A stretch of DNA of 64,000 nt from Cichorium intybus (lineage: Eukaryota; Streptophyta; Magnoliopsida; Asterales; Asteraceae). The DNA lies in NCBI GenBank assembly GCA_023525715.1, contig CM042009.1, forward strand, positions 123,756,819 to 123,820,818. Reading direction: 5' to 3'. A program made the position numbers and the translations under genes. Shown in pieces: positions 43,123 through 52,465 of the stretch (positions are counted from its first letter, which is position 1; the number at the start of each line of letters is the position of its first letter). The notes beneath the pieces were generated by a model. That model was given only the letters and a program-made list of their open reading frames with translations. It was not told the origin of the DNA and did not search any database.

Positions 43123-43818
43123 TGTGTAGTAAAATAATTGGAAAGCGGGTCATGGCGTATCATAGTTTCAAACATAATGGATTGGAACTCCATCTAGTTT
43201 TGGTGTACCAAGCTTGACTATATGGAGTTACGCCAATGGAATATGCATATTTTATTATTTTCTATGATTTTCATGTGTATCTTTATCTTTTCTAAAAACT
43301 CTTGTTAACAAGCCTTTAGATTTTTCAACCGTAGGATGTTTTGGATCATATTGCACCAATGAATTAATTATTTGACAAAAGCATTTAGCATGAAACACAA
43401 GTCCAATAAAATAGGTTGATAGTTTGCAATTAATCTATTTGCAGCGGCAATATTATTACATGTATTGTCAAAAGATAAACAAAAAAGTTTCTCACACAAG
43501 TAGTAAAAGTCTATAATGGTAACTAAAATAGCAAATATACAGACCTCCATATGTGAATAAAGCAAATTGCTCAAAAACAATAACTCGTTTACTTACAACC
43601 CAAGTAATGGGATCTACCCAATGTGCCGTTACGACAATATATCCATTGGGAGAAGATTCGAGGGAGGACCAAACATCTCCATGTAAAATAAAACCCGGTT
43701 TTTAAATTTTGGAGTCCTAACCACAAATTTTTTGGGTAGTTCCAAAAAGTTTATAGCATCACCTCTTGAAGTAATGTGACTTGCTTTATGGTATATTGCG
43801 GTTGCTAAAGGTTTCTAA

Positions 43819-45534
43819 GGCCTTCAGGTATGCCCTCTCTCCTTCTTTTACTTCTTGTCTGTCACCTCAGCATCCAGTCACCATTTCTCTCTCCTCGCTT
43901 TACCCTCGGTAATGCTCACCTCTCACTACCTCTCACTTTTTAATTTAAAAAACAAATTAAAAATAGAATTAAAACACAATAAATAAATTCATAAACTAAA
44001 TTAAAATTAAACTAAATTAAACATAAATTTAAAATTACAACTAAAAATAAAAAACGACAAGTTACATTAGACTAAAAATAAAAAACGACAAACATTACGT
44101 TAAACTAAAATAAAAAACTAAAAAACTACATCCCGTATTTTTTGACAATGTCGTTTTTCAACTTTAACGCCAACTCGAGAGCGGCCCCGGTGAGATGCTC
44201 GGTGGGTTGCATCAAGACTAGCATGTCGAGCGCCCGGTCCTTGTTCTCGCGGGACGTTTTTCTCGCCAATCTTTCATCTTCGGTGGATTTGACGTGCCCC
44301 GAAATGGTCGACAAAAGTTGATCGAATTTTTCGTTAACGTCATCCATTTTGCCGTCGTTCACCGAACTCGAAGACGCCGCGACCTTTACGGCCCATCGGT
44401 CTTTCAAAATCATCGGGAATTTTGTTGACGTCGGCCCCGATATGTGCATCCGAAGACGTCGTGTATTGCGTCTCGGATGTTTTTGAACTTTTTGACCCAT
44501 GTGTAGGTGCCGGATCGGTGCCGACCCCCTTCCACCTTGGGTATTGGCGGACCACCTCCCAAAAAGCCATATGGTGAAACGGTTTACCCTTGTTGTCGTG
44601 TTGGTAAACCGCAAGAGCTTTTTTGAGGATGTCTTGATCGCTCTCGCCCGATTCGCGTTGCCCCATAAAGTTAACGAACAACCCGTTAAATTTATTCGCT
44701 TAACCGTTAACGACTCGAAATTTAGTCGTCAACGTATCTTTGGAACGATAAAATTCTCGATCCAAATTTTTTGTGAAAAACTACGCGAACTGTCTCCCAA
44801 AAATGTGCTTTTGATTGTGCGTTTCCGGATTCGCAATCCTCGGAAACGGCAACCCAAGCACGGGCTAGCATAACCTCTTCCTCTTGGGTCTACGCTAGAG
44901 CGGGAGCGGGACCGGTTGGTTTATTTCGGCTTTTTCGTTGAAGTGGGACGTCTACGGGCTCGGATTCTTCTAAATCCTCCGGTTGTGTCTCCGGCACCGC
45001 ATCGTCGCTCGAATCGGAAGTGTCGATATGTTGCGGTTGTGGCTCCGTAAAGGCCGCGGAAGGTCCCCCGGTAGGTGTCCCGAAAAATGGGTTGAATGGC
45101 AATTGCGGGTATTGGAATTGTGGGGGCATCGATTGGTATTGGAATTGAGGTGGGGAAAAACCGCTCGCTCCATTTGCGGAATGTACGGAGCGGGTTCCGG
45201 TGACGATTGCGGGAAGATGTTCTTCGCGGTTTTTGACTTTCGTTGGGATGATTGTTTGGGAGCCATTTGGATTTTTTTTGGAAGAATTTTGGAATAGTTG
45301 GGAGATTATGAGATGTAAAGTGTGAAATGTTTGTGTTTGATGTGTATATATAAGCGTTAAATTTTTTTTTTTTTTAAAATCCTTCAATGGCACAAATTCT
45401 AGTCGTTGCCCAACGACTCCAAGGCAACGTCGCACGATGTCGAAGGCTCGCGCGGGGTCGGATTGCGAGGGCGTCGCACAGGCGGGCTCGTCGTGCTCGT
45501 CGGGCTAGGGCTCGCACAGGCACACCGGGTGGCC
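43819..45534. mobile_element. PIF/Harbinger element, non-autonomous, TSD TAA
   Basis: Bounded by TAA on both sides (43816-43818 and 45535-45537), the usual 3-bp TSD. The ends are imperfect inverted repeats: left ggccttcaggtatgcc and right reversed ggccacccggtgtgcc. It is 1716 bp long and carries only the accessory SANT/Myb-like gene, not the DDE transposase. The right 100 bp is very GC-rich with repeated cgtcgggct-like motifs. Confidence 0.85.
44126..45266 (-). pseudogene. Harbinger accessory SANT/Myb-like protein, broken
   Basis: Starts MAPKQSSQRKSKTAKNIFPQ at 45266. It then needs a frame change near 45170 into a Pro/Gln/Phe-rich segment with the repeated PQFQYP. A stop (TAG at about 44893) stands where the SANT-like domain begins with a conserved Trp. 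The SANT part (TQEEEVMLARAW) is followed by FVNFMGQRESGESDQD and the AFWEVVRQYPRW motif. The tail has a charged coiled stretch ending ALKLKNDIVKKYGM. Proteins of this kind are the DNA-binding partner of the PIF/Harbinger transposase and are often annotated in plants as NAM-associated or Myb-like. At least two frame changes and one nonsense mutation make it non-functional. Confidence 0.8.
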
Positions 45535-45566
45535 TAATAATCTATCTCAATTGTAGGTTTTCAAAA

Positions 45567-46546
45567 GGGATAATGTCATTAAAGCTCTTAAGTTTGTCAG
45601 AAATGTTTGGTTTTATCCTTTTACATATTTTTGGTTCATTAAAGTCCTTAAGTTTGGTAGAAATGTTCAGTTTTACCCTTGTGACCTGTTATCAAAGATT
45701 TACAGGTTACCATGAAATGAAATCTGCAAAAATAACCCTTAAGTTTATAATTTTTTTTTGTTTTTACCCTAAATATATTTTTTTAATATGTTATGTATTT
45801 ATGAAACAAAAAAATTATTTAAAACATGAAAATACGTATTTATACACGAAAAAAGATTTCATAACATCGTATTTATGTTTTATGGTATATGTTTTTTTGC
45901 CGATTTATGCGATTCAAAAAGTAAAAAAATATATTTACGTTTTTATATAACAGTGAAAATCTAATTTTCTTAAAATCGTTTCTAACGTTTTTAAAAATAC
46001 ATAAATATATTTTTCAGAAGTAATACTATATTTTTAGAAGTATAAATACGTATTTTATGTTTTTATAAATATATAGATATGTTTTTTAGAAGTATAATAT
46101 ATATTTATACTTTTAAAAAACATAAAAAATAATTTTTAGAATGTAATATTTGCGCTGTTATATAAAAACGTAAATATGTTTTTTTATGTTATAAACCGGC
46201 AAAAAAACATTTACACATAAATAGCATTTTTTAAATGTAAATACAATGTTTAATGAAACATTTTTCCATATATAAATACGTATTTTCATGTATTAAATAT
46301 TATTTTTTGTTTAATGAATCGGTATAATATAAAAAAAAATACTTAGGGTAAAATCGTAAAAAAAATTACAAAGTTAAGGGTTTTTGTGCATATTTTATTT
46401 AATGGTAACCTAGAAACCTTTGATAGCGGGTCAAAAAGGTAAAATCGAACATTTCTACCAAATTTAAGGCTTTAATGAACAAAAAAGTGTAAAAGGGTAA
46501 AACCAAACATTCGTGAAAAACTTAAAAGCTTTTATGACATTATCAT
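45567..46546. mobile_element. Mutator-like MITE with long terminal inverted repeats
   Basis: Arms of about 200 bp (45567-45775 and 46335-46546) are reverse complements, starting gggataatgtcattaaagct on the left. A 9-bp TSD with one mismatch (ttttcaaaa 45558-45566; ttctcaaaa 46547-46555) flanks it. The 980-bp element has an AT-rich interior with short tacgtattt-like repeats and no transposase. Long arms plus a 9-bp TSD are the Mutator-like pattern. Confidence 0.85.
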
Positions 46547-46809
46547 TTCTCAAAATGGTTGAAAGACAAGCATTTTCGGATCATGAACTTACAAAATACA
46601 ACCATCTCATTATTATAAACAAAAATCGCTCCTTCGAGAGCAAACTCGGTTGAGTTGAATGAGATTGCACTCTTAACATCAGACAAGTTTTATTTGTATA
46701 AGTGCATAATGTACTACCCAGTCTAGCTTAAAACTCTACCGTATTATTTTACATTGAGGTTTTTCCATGCCTTTCGACATTTCACGCAAATCAAAATCAT
46801 CACAAACAT

Positions 46810-47330
46810 TGTTTTTCTGATTGATGGGTAAATTTTCACGACAACCTCATAGGTGCCTCGAACGGAAAATTTTATTGAACTAGATATCATTTTTTAAGAG
46901 TATACGGTATTTACGAGTTTGTGTGTTGAATAATAGCACATAACGTCCATTTATATGTGTTTAGAGGGGTAAAAGATCAAAAAGATTCATATGACCATTA
47001 AAAACGATCATCTTTATGCGTATTAAAAGTTTAAAAAATACCATTTTTCAACAGGGAGAAAATAATTTGGTTTCAAATTAACTCTTCAGTTATTAGAAAA
47101 TTCAATTACATTCCAATTCCGTGTGGGGCATAATATTACGATCTGGTTATAATTTGATGGATTGGATTATCTAATCTGATTTAGGGGAAAACTGATTCTG
47201 AAAAAATCCGGTTTTCGGATTGGACTAGATTCAAATCTTATATCTAGTTTTTATTGTGCATCTCTACTCAAGAATGACAAATAAACTACTCCAACTTAAA
47301 GAAAATACCAATTGATATAGAAATTGTAGA
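46810..47330. other. Intergenic, nothing recognised
   Basis: No supported gene. The 47160-47250 stretch has gattggatt/tccggttttcggatt repeats typical of worn transposon ends. Confidence 0.5.
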
Positions 47331-47332
47331 CT

Positions 47333-47573
47333 TGGTTATGTTGAAAGTATGACCATGGAAGATTGTCACAAGTTTTGGTAAAAGAGGAAAACTAAGTCGA
47401 ATATATGTTGGACGATTTAAGATATTAAATAAAGTTAGATCACAAGTGTTGAATATTGACTTACCATTGGAACTTAAAGATATACATGATACTTTTCATG
47501 TTTGTTACTTAAAGAAATATTTCAGAAAGGATAATAACATCATTGCATTCAATTCGTGATTTAGATTCTTGGT
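47333..47573 (+). pseudogene. Gypsy integrase C-terminal fragment
   Basis: Translates to about 75 residues that parallel the 21590-21790 part of the complete gypsy element (VMLKV..PWK, FGKRGKLS, then DIHDTFHVCYLKKYF). It contains a stop at the PWK region. It is a separate, older chromovirus copy truncated on both sides. Confidence 0.85.
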
Positions 47574-47582
47574 CTTTCAAGT

Positions 47583-48596
47583 GGTATCAAAGGAGGAATT
47601 ATTCATCTATTTGGAGAAATTTGAATCGTATTTCCTTGCATATTTGAATTCATTTCTCAAAATTGGTTTTTGCTTTTGAAATCCAATTTCTTCAAAGTTG
47701 TTTGCCAATTTCATATTGGTTTTCAAAATCAGTGGCGAATTTTAACACAACAACGATGATTAATTACACAAATCTTCTGGGATCAGCAACAAAAGCTCCA
47801 ATGTTGTTGTTAGAGCATTATGTTCAGTGGATTGATCAAATGGAAGATTATTTCATCGGTCTGGATGAAAATTTATGACATTTAATCATAAAAGGCTTTG
47901 GCTCCCAATGTTCCTGGTCATTTTGATCCAGGAGTTGATAATGAAGTCGTTCTTACTGCTAACAAGAAGAATATCAAAAATGATAAAAGATGCATGCTTG
48001 AACTTGGTGGTGGATTACCTCCTAATGTTTATGCTCATGTTCATGGATGCAAATCAGAAAGGGAGATATGAGACAAGTTAAAGATGCAGTATGAAGGAAC
48101 TAAAACACTGAAGAAGAGTCTTATCACGAACATATTGTCAGATTTTAGCGAATTCAAACAGAAAGAAGGTGAATCTATCGATCAAAGGTATGAAAGGTTT
48201 TGTACTCTCATCAACAAATTTGAAAATACAAAGTTTGATAAAAGTGTTCATGAAATCAACATTGAGTTTACGAAATGTCTTCTAATAGAATGGAAGAGTA
48301 TTATTATGATGTTGAAAACACATGAAACTATCGATTCTTACTCCTTAAGTGAACTTTTCAATCTAGTAAAGCCCCATGATGATGTGGCTCAAAAATTGAT
48401 GAAAGACAGACCATATTGTGGTGCGATTGCTTTGGTGTCAAAGATAAGTCAAGGGAAGTTGAGGCATGTTGTTGAATCTGAAGAAGACAGAGATGTAAAA
48501 GAAGAAGAATATGAATTTAATCATCATGCTGAAGTTTTTGCATTATATTCGAATAACAATCAGGCAAAGGATCAATTTTATGGGACCGTTTTGTAA
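47583..48596 (+). pseudogene. Ty1/copia gag fragment with primer site
   Basis: A Met-tRNA-type primer site tggtatcaaaggagg (about 47582-47596) is followed by a gag start near 47757. A conserved gag stretch follows a stop and a frame change: about 170 residues open from 48084, with FKQKEGESIDQRYERFCTLI and DPLALISK-like IALVSK. Stops occur at 47876 and near 48072. The fragment ends where an LTR-like sequence begins at about 48593. Its own 5' LTR is absent because Gypsy integrase sequence sits directly upstream. Confidence 0.75.
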
Positions 48597-49220
48597 TATC
48601 GTATTACTTTTCGGTAAGAGTTAAAGAGTTAATTCTTGTATAATTAAGAATTGCTAAGTTAATGTGTGATTTGGAGAGTTTCTTAAGTGTTTAAACTATG
48701 AGATTTTAACATCGTTTGAAAGTATGTTGCTAAATATGAAGTTTAAAAGGTTTTGGGTCAGTTCAAGCTGACCTGTGAAGCTGAGTGGTCAAAGCTGAAT
48801 GTGGAAATTCTGGAGCAGACCATTAGCGATGCTAATGTCGCAAGGTTTCTTTTAAAGTGGGGTTTATCCTTCATTTGGAAAAGTTATGTTTACGGATTTT
48901 CTCTCTAAAACCCTTAGAAAAACACCCCTAAACCCTTGAGGTCGAAATTGGAGGCTATAACTTGAGAATTGAATTTAGGAATCATTATCTTGGCGATTAA
49001 AGGTAATATCCCTCGTTCTAGCTTCGAATTGATTGTCATTTTGCTTGGATTGAGTTAGTTCTAGGTGGTGTGGATGAACCACCTGTAACTAGCATGAGTT
49101 GGAGTAAGTTTTCTTGGATTAGTGTATAAAAGAGACTGCTAATCCTAAACCCTAGCTAAGGGTATCTTGATTTTTGAGTTTTTATGGTTGAAAGAGTAGA
49201 AATTATGGAATTAGGAGCTC
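48593..49220 (+). repeat. Truncated Gypsy-type LTR fragment (tentative)
   Basis: Begins tgtaatatcg, similar to the TGTAATAACC start of the gypsy LTR at 15027. It has the same layout of an early leader followed by a gattaaaggtaatatcc motif (about 48998-49014) that parallels catcaaaggtaagaattcc at 15413-15431. The right part is cut off by the Copia LTR. Confidence 0.45.
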
Positions 49221-49631
49221 TGTAGGTCCACAATACTCTCTAGATCACAATGATATCAATCAAAATCAATAAGAACACAATGAGATTTATCTTCAATGCA
49301 CACTATATTGAATAATCTAGTACATAAGATTGTGATTGCTTGAGTGAACAATGAACTTTCTCTCTCTAGGTTAGCACTCTTCCCAAGGCAATCAACCCTG
49401 TAAATGGCGGCTCTTAGAGCCTTAAATACCCTAAGCCTAAAACCCTAGCAACCTAGGCCCATGGACCAAGAAACAAGCCCATAAGGGTTGTCGACCACAA
49501 GGACCAAAACCGAACAACCAAGAGTTGTTCGGTTCACACCGATTTACCCAATAAACCCTATAACTTTGATATTTTACATTTTAAGTCCCAATAAATAAAA
49601 GATTAAACCAAACTAAAATTAATTCCTAACA
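49221..49631 (-). repeat. 3' LTR of the Copia element
   Basis: On the minus strand it starts TGTTAGGAATTAATTTT directly after the purine tract CCAAGAGGGAGAT (49632-49645) and ends in ...CCTACA at 49221. The partner LTR is not in the window, so the inner border is by the TG...CA rule only. Confidence 0.7.
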
Positions 49632-49645
49632 ATCTCCCTCTTGGT

Positions 49646-51461
49646 TTAATGCTTTCATTTATCTTCAGGCTTCTCTTGGTCTTTCAGTTGAACACTGCAG
49701 AGAATTTTCAACAAACTCCCCCTCAAATTGACAATCTCCTCCTTAGCAAGAAAGCCTTCCTCATAGCGGGTGACATGAGTGAAAGTTGATAGAGTTCAGC
49801 ACATTGTATTCAACTTTGTCTTTGGTGCAGGTTATGTTCAGATTTCGATTGGTAAGCTCCTTAGGCATTAGAATATGTCTTGAATCAGCACCTCCAGCTT
49901 TTGATTTGACTTTGACTTTGACTGGAGTCTGACTCTACTTCTCTTCATTTGATCACTTCAGGTGTTAATGTAGTAACAAGTTGACTGAGGAGGAATTCAA
50001 ACAACTTCTCACATAGAATTCAGCTTCACCTTCTTCGGGAACAAATTTCGTGTCGAAATTCTTGAACGTTGCATTTGACTGACGCTTCTCGATACGATTC
50101 ATTGACAGTAAATCCTGTGGATCACAGAGTTAGAAACTCTCACCACAGTTGTTCAAGGATTCATCCTTGGCTCAGAATGAAACTTCTCGTAGTATCTGTG
50201 TGAACCCGGGGGAACGCACTGCGATTGTTTGAGTATCGGAGAACTACTCGTGGCCGTTTTGATTTAGGCTCGTGCATATCCTTGATCAAATATCTCAATG
50301 CAGTTTTCAAGTTGACAATTCAACTTGGCTCTTGAAGAGACGTTCAATGGTATCCAAACTCTACGAAGTGTACCATCCTAGTGCCAATTTAGAATCAGGT
50401 AAGGTTGTTGGGGTCTCACAGCTATTGTGGTAAACAACAATGATCACTGACCCAGAGTTTCAATGTTTTATCAATGTGAGGTAATATCACATTGAGTCAT
50501 GATCATCTTGTTTTAGAAGAAATATTGGGTCATTAGTGGTATGAGCGTGTAATATGTCCTGGTTATTAGACATACCCATCGGCTAGACTTTTGAATTGTC
50601 ATCAGTATATGGTTTATTACACCGAATCATCCAACTCTTGAATTTAGAAGCTTTGTATGTAAGAATGGTTGGTGATGCCTCACATCTACTACTTGTGTTG
50701 TAGCAGAGATCACTGGCATAGAATTTCGAAATATCATCACCAATTGCTTTTGAATGGTGAGTCGTCTATTTCTTTCAACAGAAAGATAAAGGTGGTTGAG
50801 AATGGATTGGTGCGTGTGATAGACTACGGTACACAGTCTAACCATCGGCACAAACATTTTAACTCTCGACTTTGAGTGGTTTCTCTCAAAGCGTCTAGAA
50901 GTTGGTATTACACAAGAAAAACCTTAGATTGGTTAAGAAGCGGTTGTCAATGCTTCACACTCATTGAGGTGTATCAATGAGGATCACAAACACTTAAAAT
51001 TACCTCAGCAGTCAGTGGTATTAACTTGGTGCGTCGTTGATATGTAATACTGTTTTTAGATTTTCAAAATTTTAAGGAAAGATATGAAAATTATAAAATC
51101 GAAAATCTTTTTGTTTTTTTTAAGTTTTGTAATTTTTGTTTGTTTTTCTTGATACCAATTGTAATTACTTATAAATATCTGATCCTACAAGTTATAATTT
51201 TGAAAGAAAAGACATAAAAGTAAAACATATTTTTGGCTTTTCTGAAAGAAAAGATATGAAAATTATAAAAAATATGAAAATATATTTTTGTATTTTCTGA
51301 TTTTTTGTTTTGTTTTCGAAAGGTCTCGAAGCAACCTTGGACAGGGTTAAAATTTTGTTTTTCTTCTCCCCCTAAATTTGTGCATGGGAAGTATAGCGGA
51401 AATAAAACATGAACAAATTTACCTAAACAAAAATAAAGTAAAAAATATTTACAGAACTGAT
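49646..51461 (-). other. Long 3' untranslated region of the Copia element
   Basis: No coding frame. A purine-rich run (AGGGGGAGAAG on the minus strand, about 51364-51376) just after the pol stop could be an additional polypurine tract, as in Sireviruses. The rest holds short palindromic stretches, for example around the tcaatgtgaggtaatatcacattga segment (50470-50495). Confidence 0.55.
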
Positions 51462-51995
51462 TCAATAATCAGTGAAACGTATCATTTTTAGCATTTCGAC
51501 AAGCACATTGAATCGAGCTTTTGCAACAGGTTTTGTGAATAAGTCCGCCACATTATTATCAGTGTGGACTTTTTCCAAATGAATCAATTTTCGCTCGAAG
51601 CAATCTCTGATAAAATGAATTTTAATATCAACGTGCTTAGTCTTAGAATGCTGGACCGGGTTTTTAACAATTTGGATAGCAGCATCATTGTCACAGAAGA
51701 TAGGAGTATCAAGAAAGTTCATACCATAGTCAAGAAGTTGATGCTGCATCCAAATGACCTGAGAACAACAAGCCGAGGCAGCAACATGTTGCTTTCTGCA
51801 TTGCCATAAGATCAGTCTGTCTCCTAGAAACTGACATCCAGCACTGGTGGACTTTCTGTCAATTTCACACCCTCCATAGTTGCTATCTGAAAAAGCGTAA
51901 AGATCAAATTCACGGTTCTTTGGATACCAGAGACCAAATTTTGGTCTCCCTTTAATGTATCGAAAGATCCTTTTGACAGCATCAAGATGAGATGG
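51462..51995 (-). pseudogene. Copia pol C-terminal part (RNase H), separated from the rest
   Basis: On the minus strand the frame resumes with PSHLDAVKRIFRYIKG at about 51995, passes LWYPKNREFDLYAFSDSNY (RNase H Asp) and, after a frame change near 51800, continues with MQHQLLDYG, FCDNDAAI, HSKTKH and NVADLFTKP to the stop at 51462. It degrades the RNA strand of the replication hybrid. A small deletion removes the usual Ser/Thr-Ala-Glu-Ala-Glu segment (about 51790-51810), so the second catalytic acid is missing. Confidence 0.88.
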
Positions 51996-52020
51996 TTTTT
52001 AGTAGTAGTTCATGAGACCT

Positions 52021-52049
52021 TGGTCTCCCTTTAATGTATCTAAAGATCC
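52021..52049 (-). repeat. Copia-derived RIFRYIKG echo at the edge of the organelle-like block
   Basis: The minus strand reads as RIFRYIKGRP, the same Copia RNase H-linker segment found intact at 51947-51975, but followed by unrelated sequence. A second copy (cctttaatgtatctaaagat) lies at 53207-53226. The neighbouring tatggtttttagtagtagtt stretch is also present twice (from about 51993 and 53236). Confidence 0.8.
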
Positions 52050-52409
52050 TCGATTCATTCCGTGGCTCGGAATCCATCATTGGCTTCTGGCTGTGCCATG
52101 GGGGAATATTTCCGCGATAATGGAATGGACTTTGTTTACCCGGTTCCCCTCGCGGCTAAAGGGTACTGGGCATTCCTTCCTATCGTAATGCCCCACGAGA
52201 AGTAGAAGTGAGATAAAGCCGCAAGGGAATACGCCGCGCCTAAAATCATCCCAAGCGCTGCTAATGTGCTACTAAGCTATTTAACCAGTCTTTCAAAGTG
52301 ATTTCATAGCCCCTCTAGGATTTTATCATCTATTTAATATGACTTCTGAAGTGACTAAACGAAGTTCAGGATTGATTCTCTTCCCGTCCAACTCACCGGG
52401 AGATCGAAG

Positions 52410-52465
52410 AGCGGTTTCAGCGGTTAGAGTATCGCTTTCATACGGCAAGAGTCATTGCCTCTCAC
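52410..52465 (+). pseudogene. trnM(CAU)-like fragment in the organelle-like block
   Basis: tcagcggttagagtatcgc, followed by ttcatacggcaagagtcattg, closely follows the D arm, anticodon loop (CAU) and variable region of plastid-type elongator tRNA-Met, which plant mitochondria carry. The acceptor ends and T arm do not match, and one anticodon-stem pair is C/A. It is therefore a fragment, not a working tRNA. Confidence 0.5.

Larger units (their letters stand above)
43360..46800 (-). pseudogene. hAT (BED-finger) transposase pseudogene, split by two later elements
   Basis: Minus-strand fragments, after subtracting the insertions, follow the order of plant hAT transposases. A worn BED-type zinc-finger region lies at about 46800-46620. 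A stretch with FMIRKCLSFNHFE follows at about 46600-46556, resuming at 45557 after the Mutator-like element. After the Harbinger element comes an LQPxY...SR region, then a central part with GFILHGDVWSS and VTAHW (about 43700-43600) and LFCLSFDNTCNNIAAANRL (about 43480). Stops and frameshifts are frequent. The C-terminal dimerisation domain is not seen; it would lie left of 43360, towards the LINE. The family call rests on the order of these motifs. Confidence 0.7.

Noticed and set aside
41164..43137. Plus-strand frames across the LINE (for example 41164-41628 and 42356-43054)
   Set aside because: Shadows of LINE ORF1 on the opposite strand.
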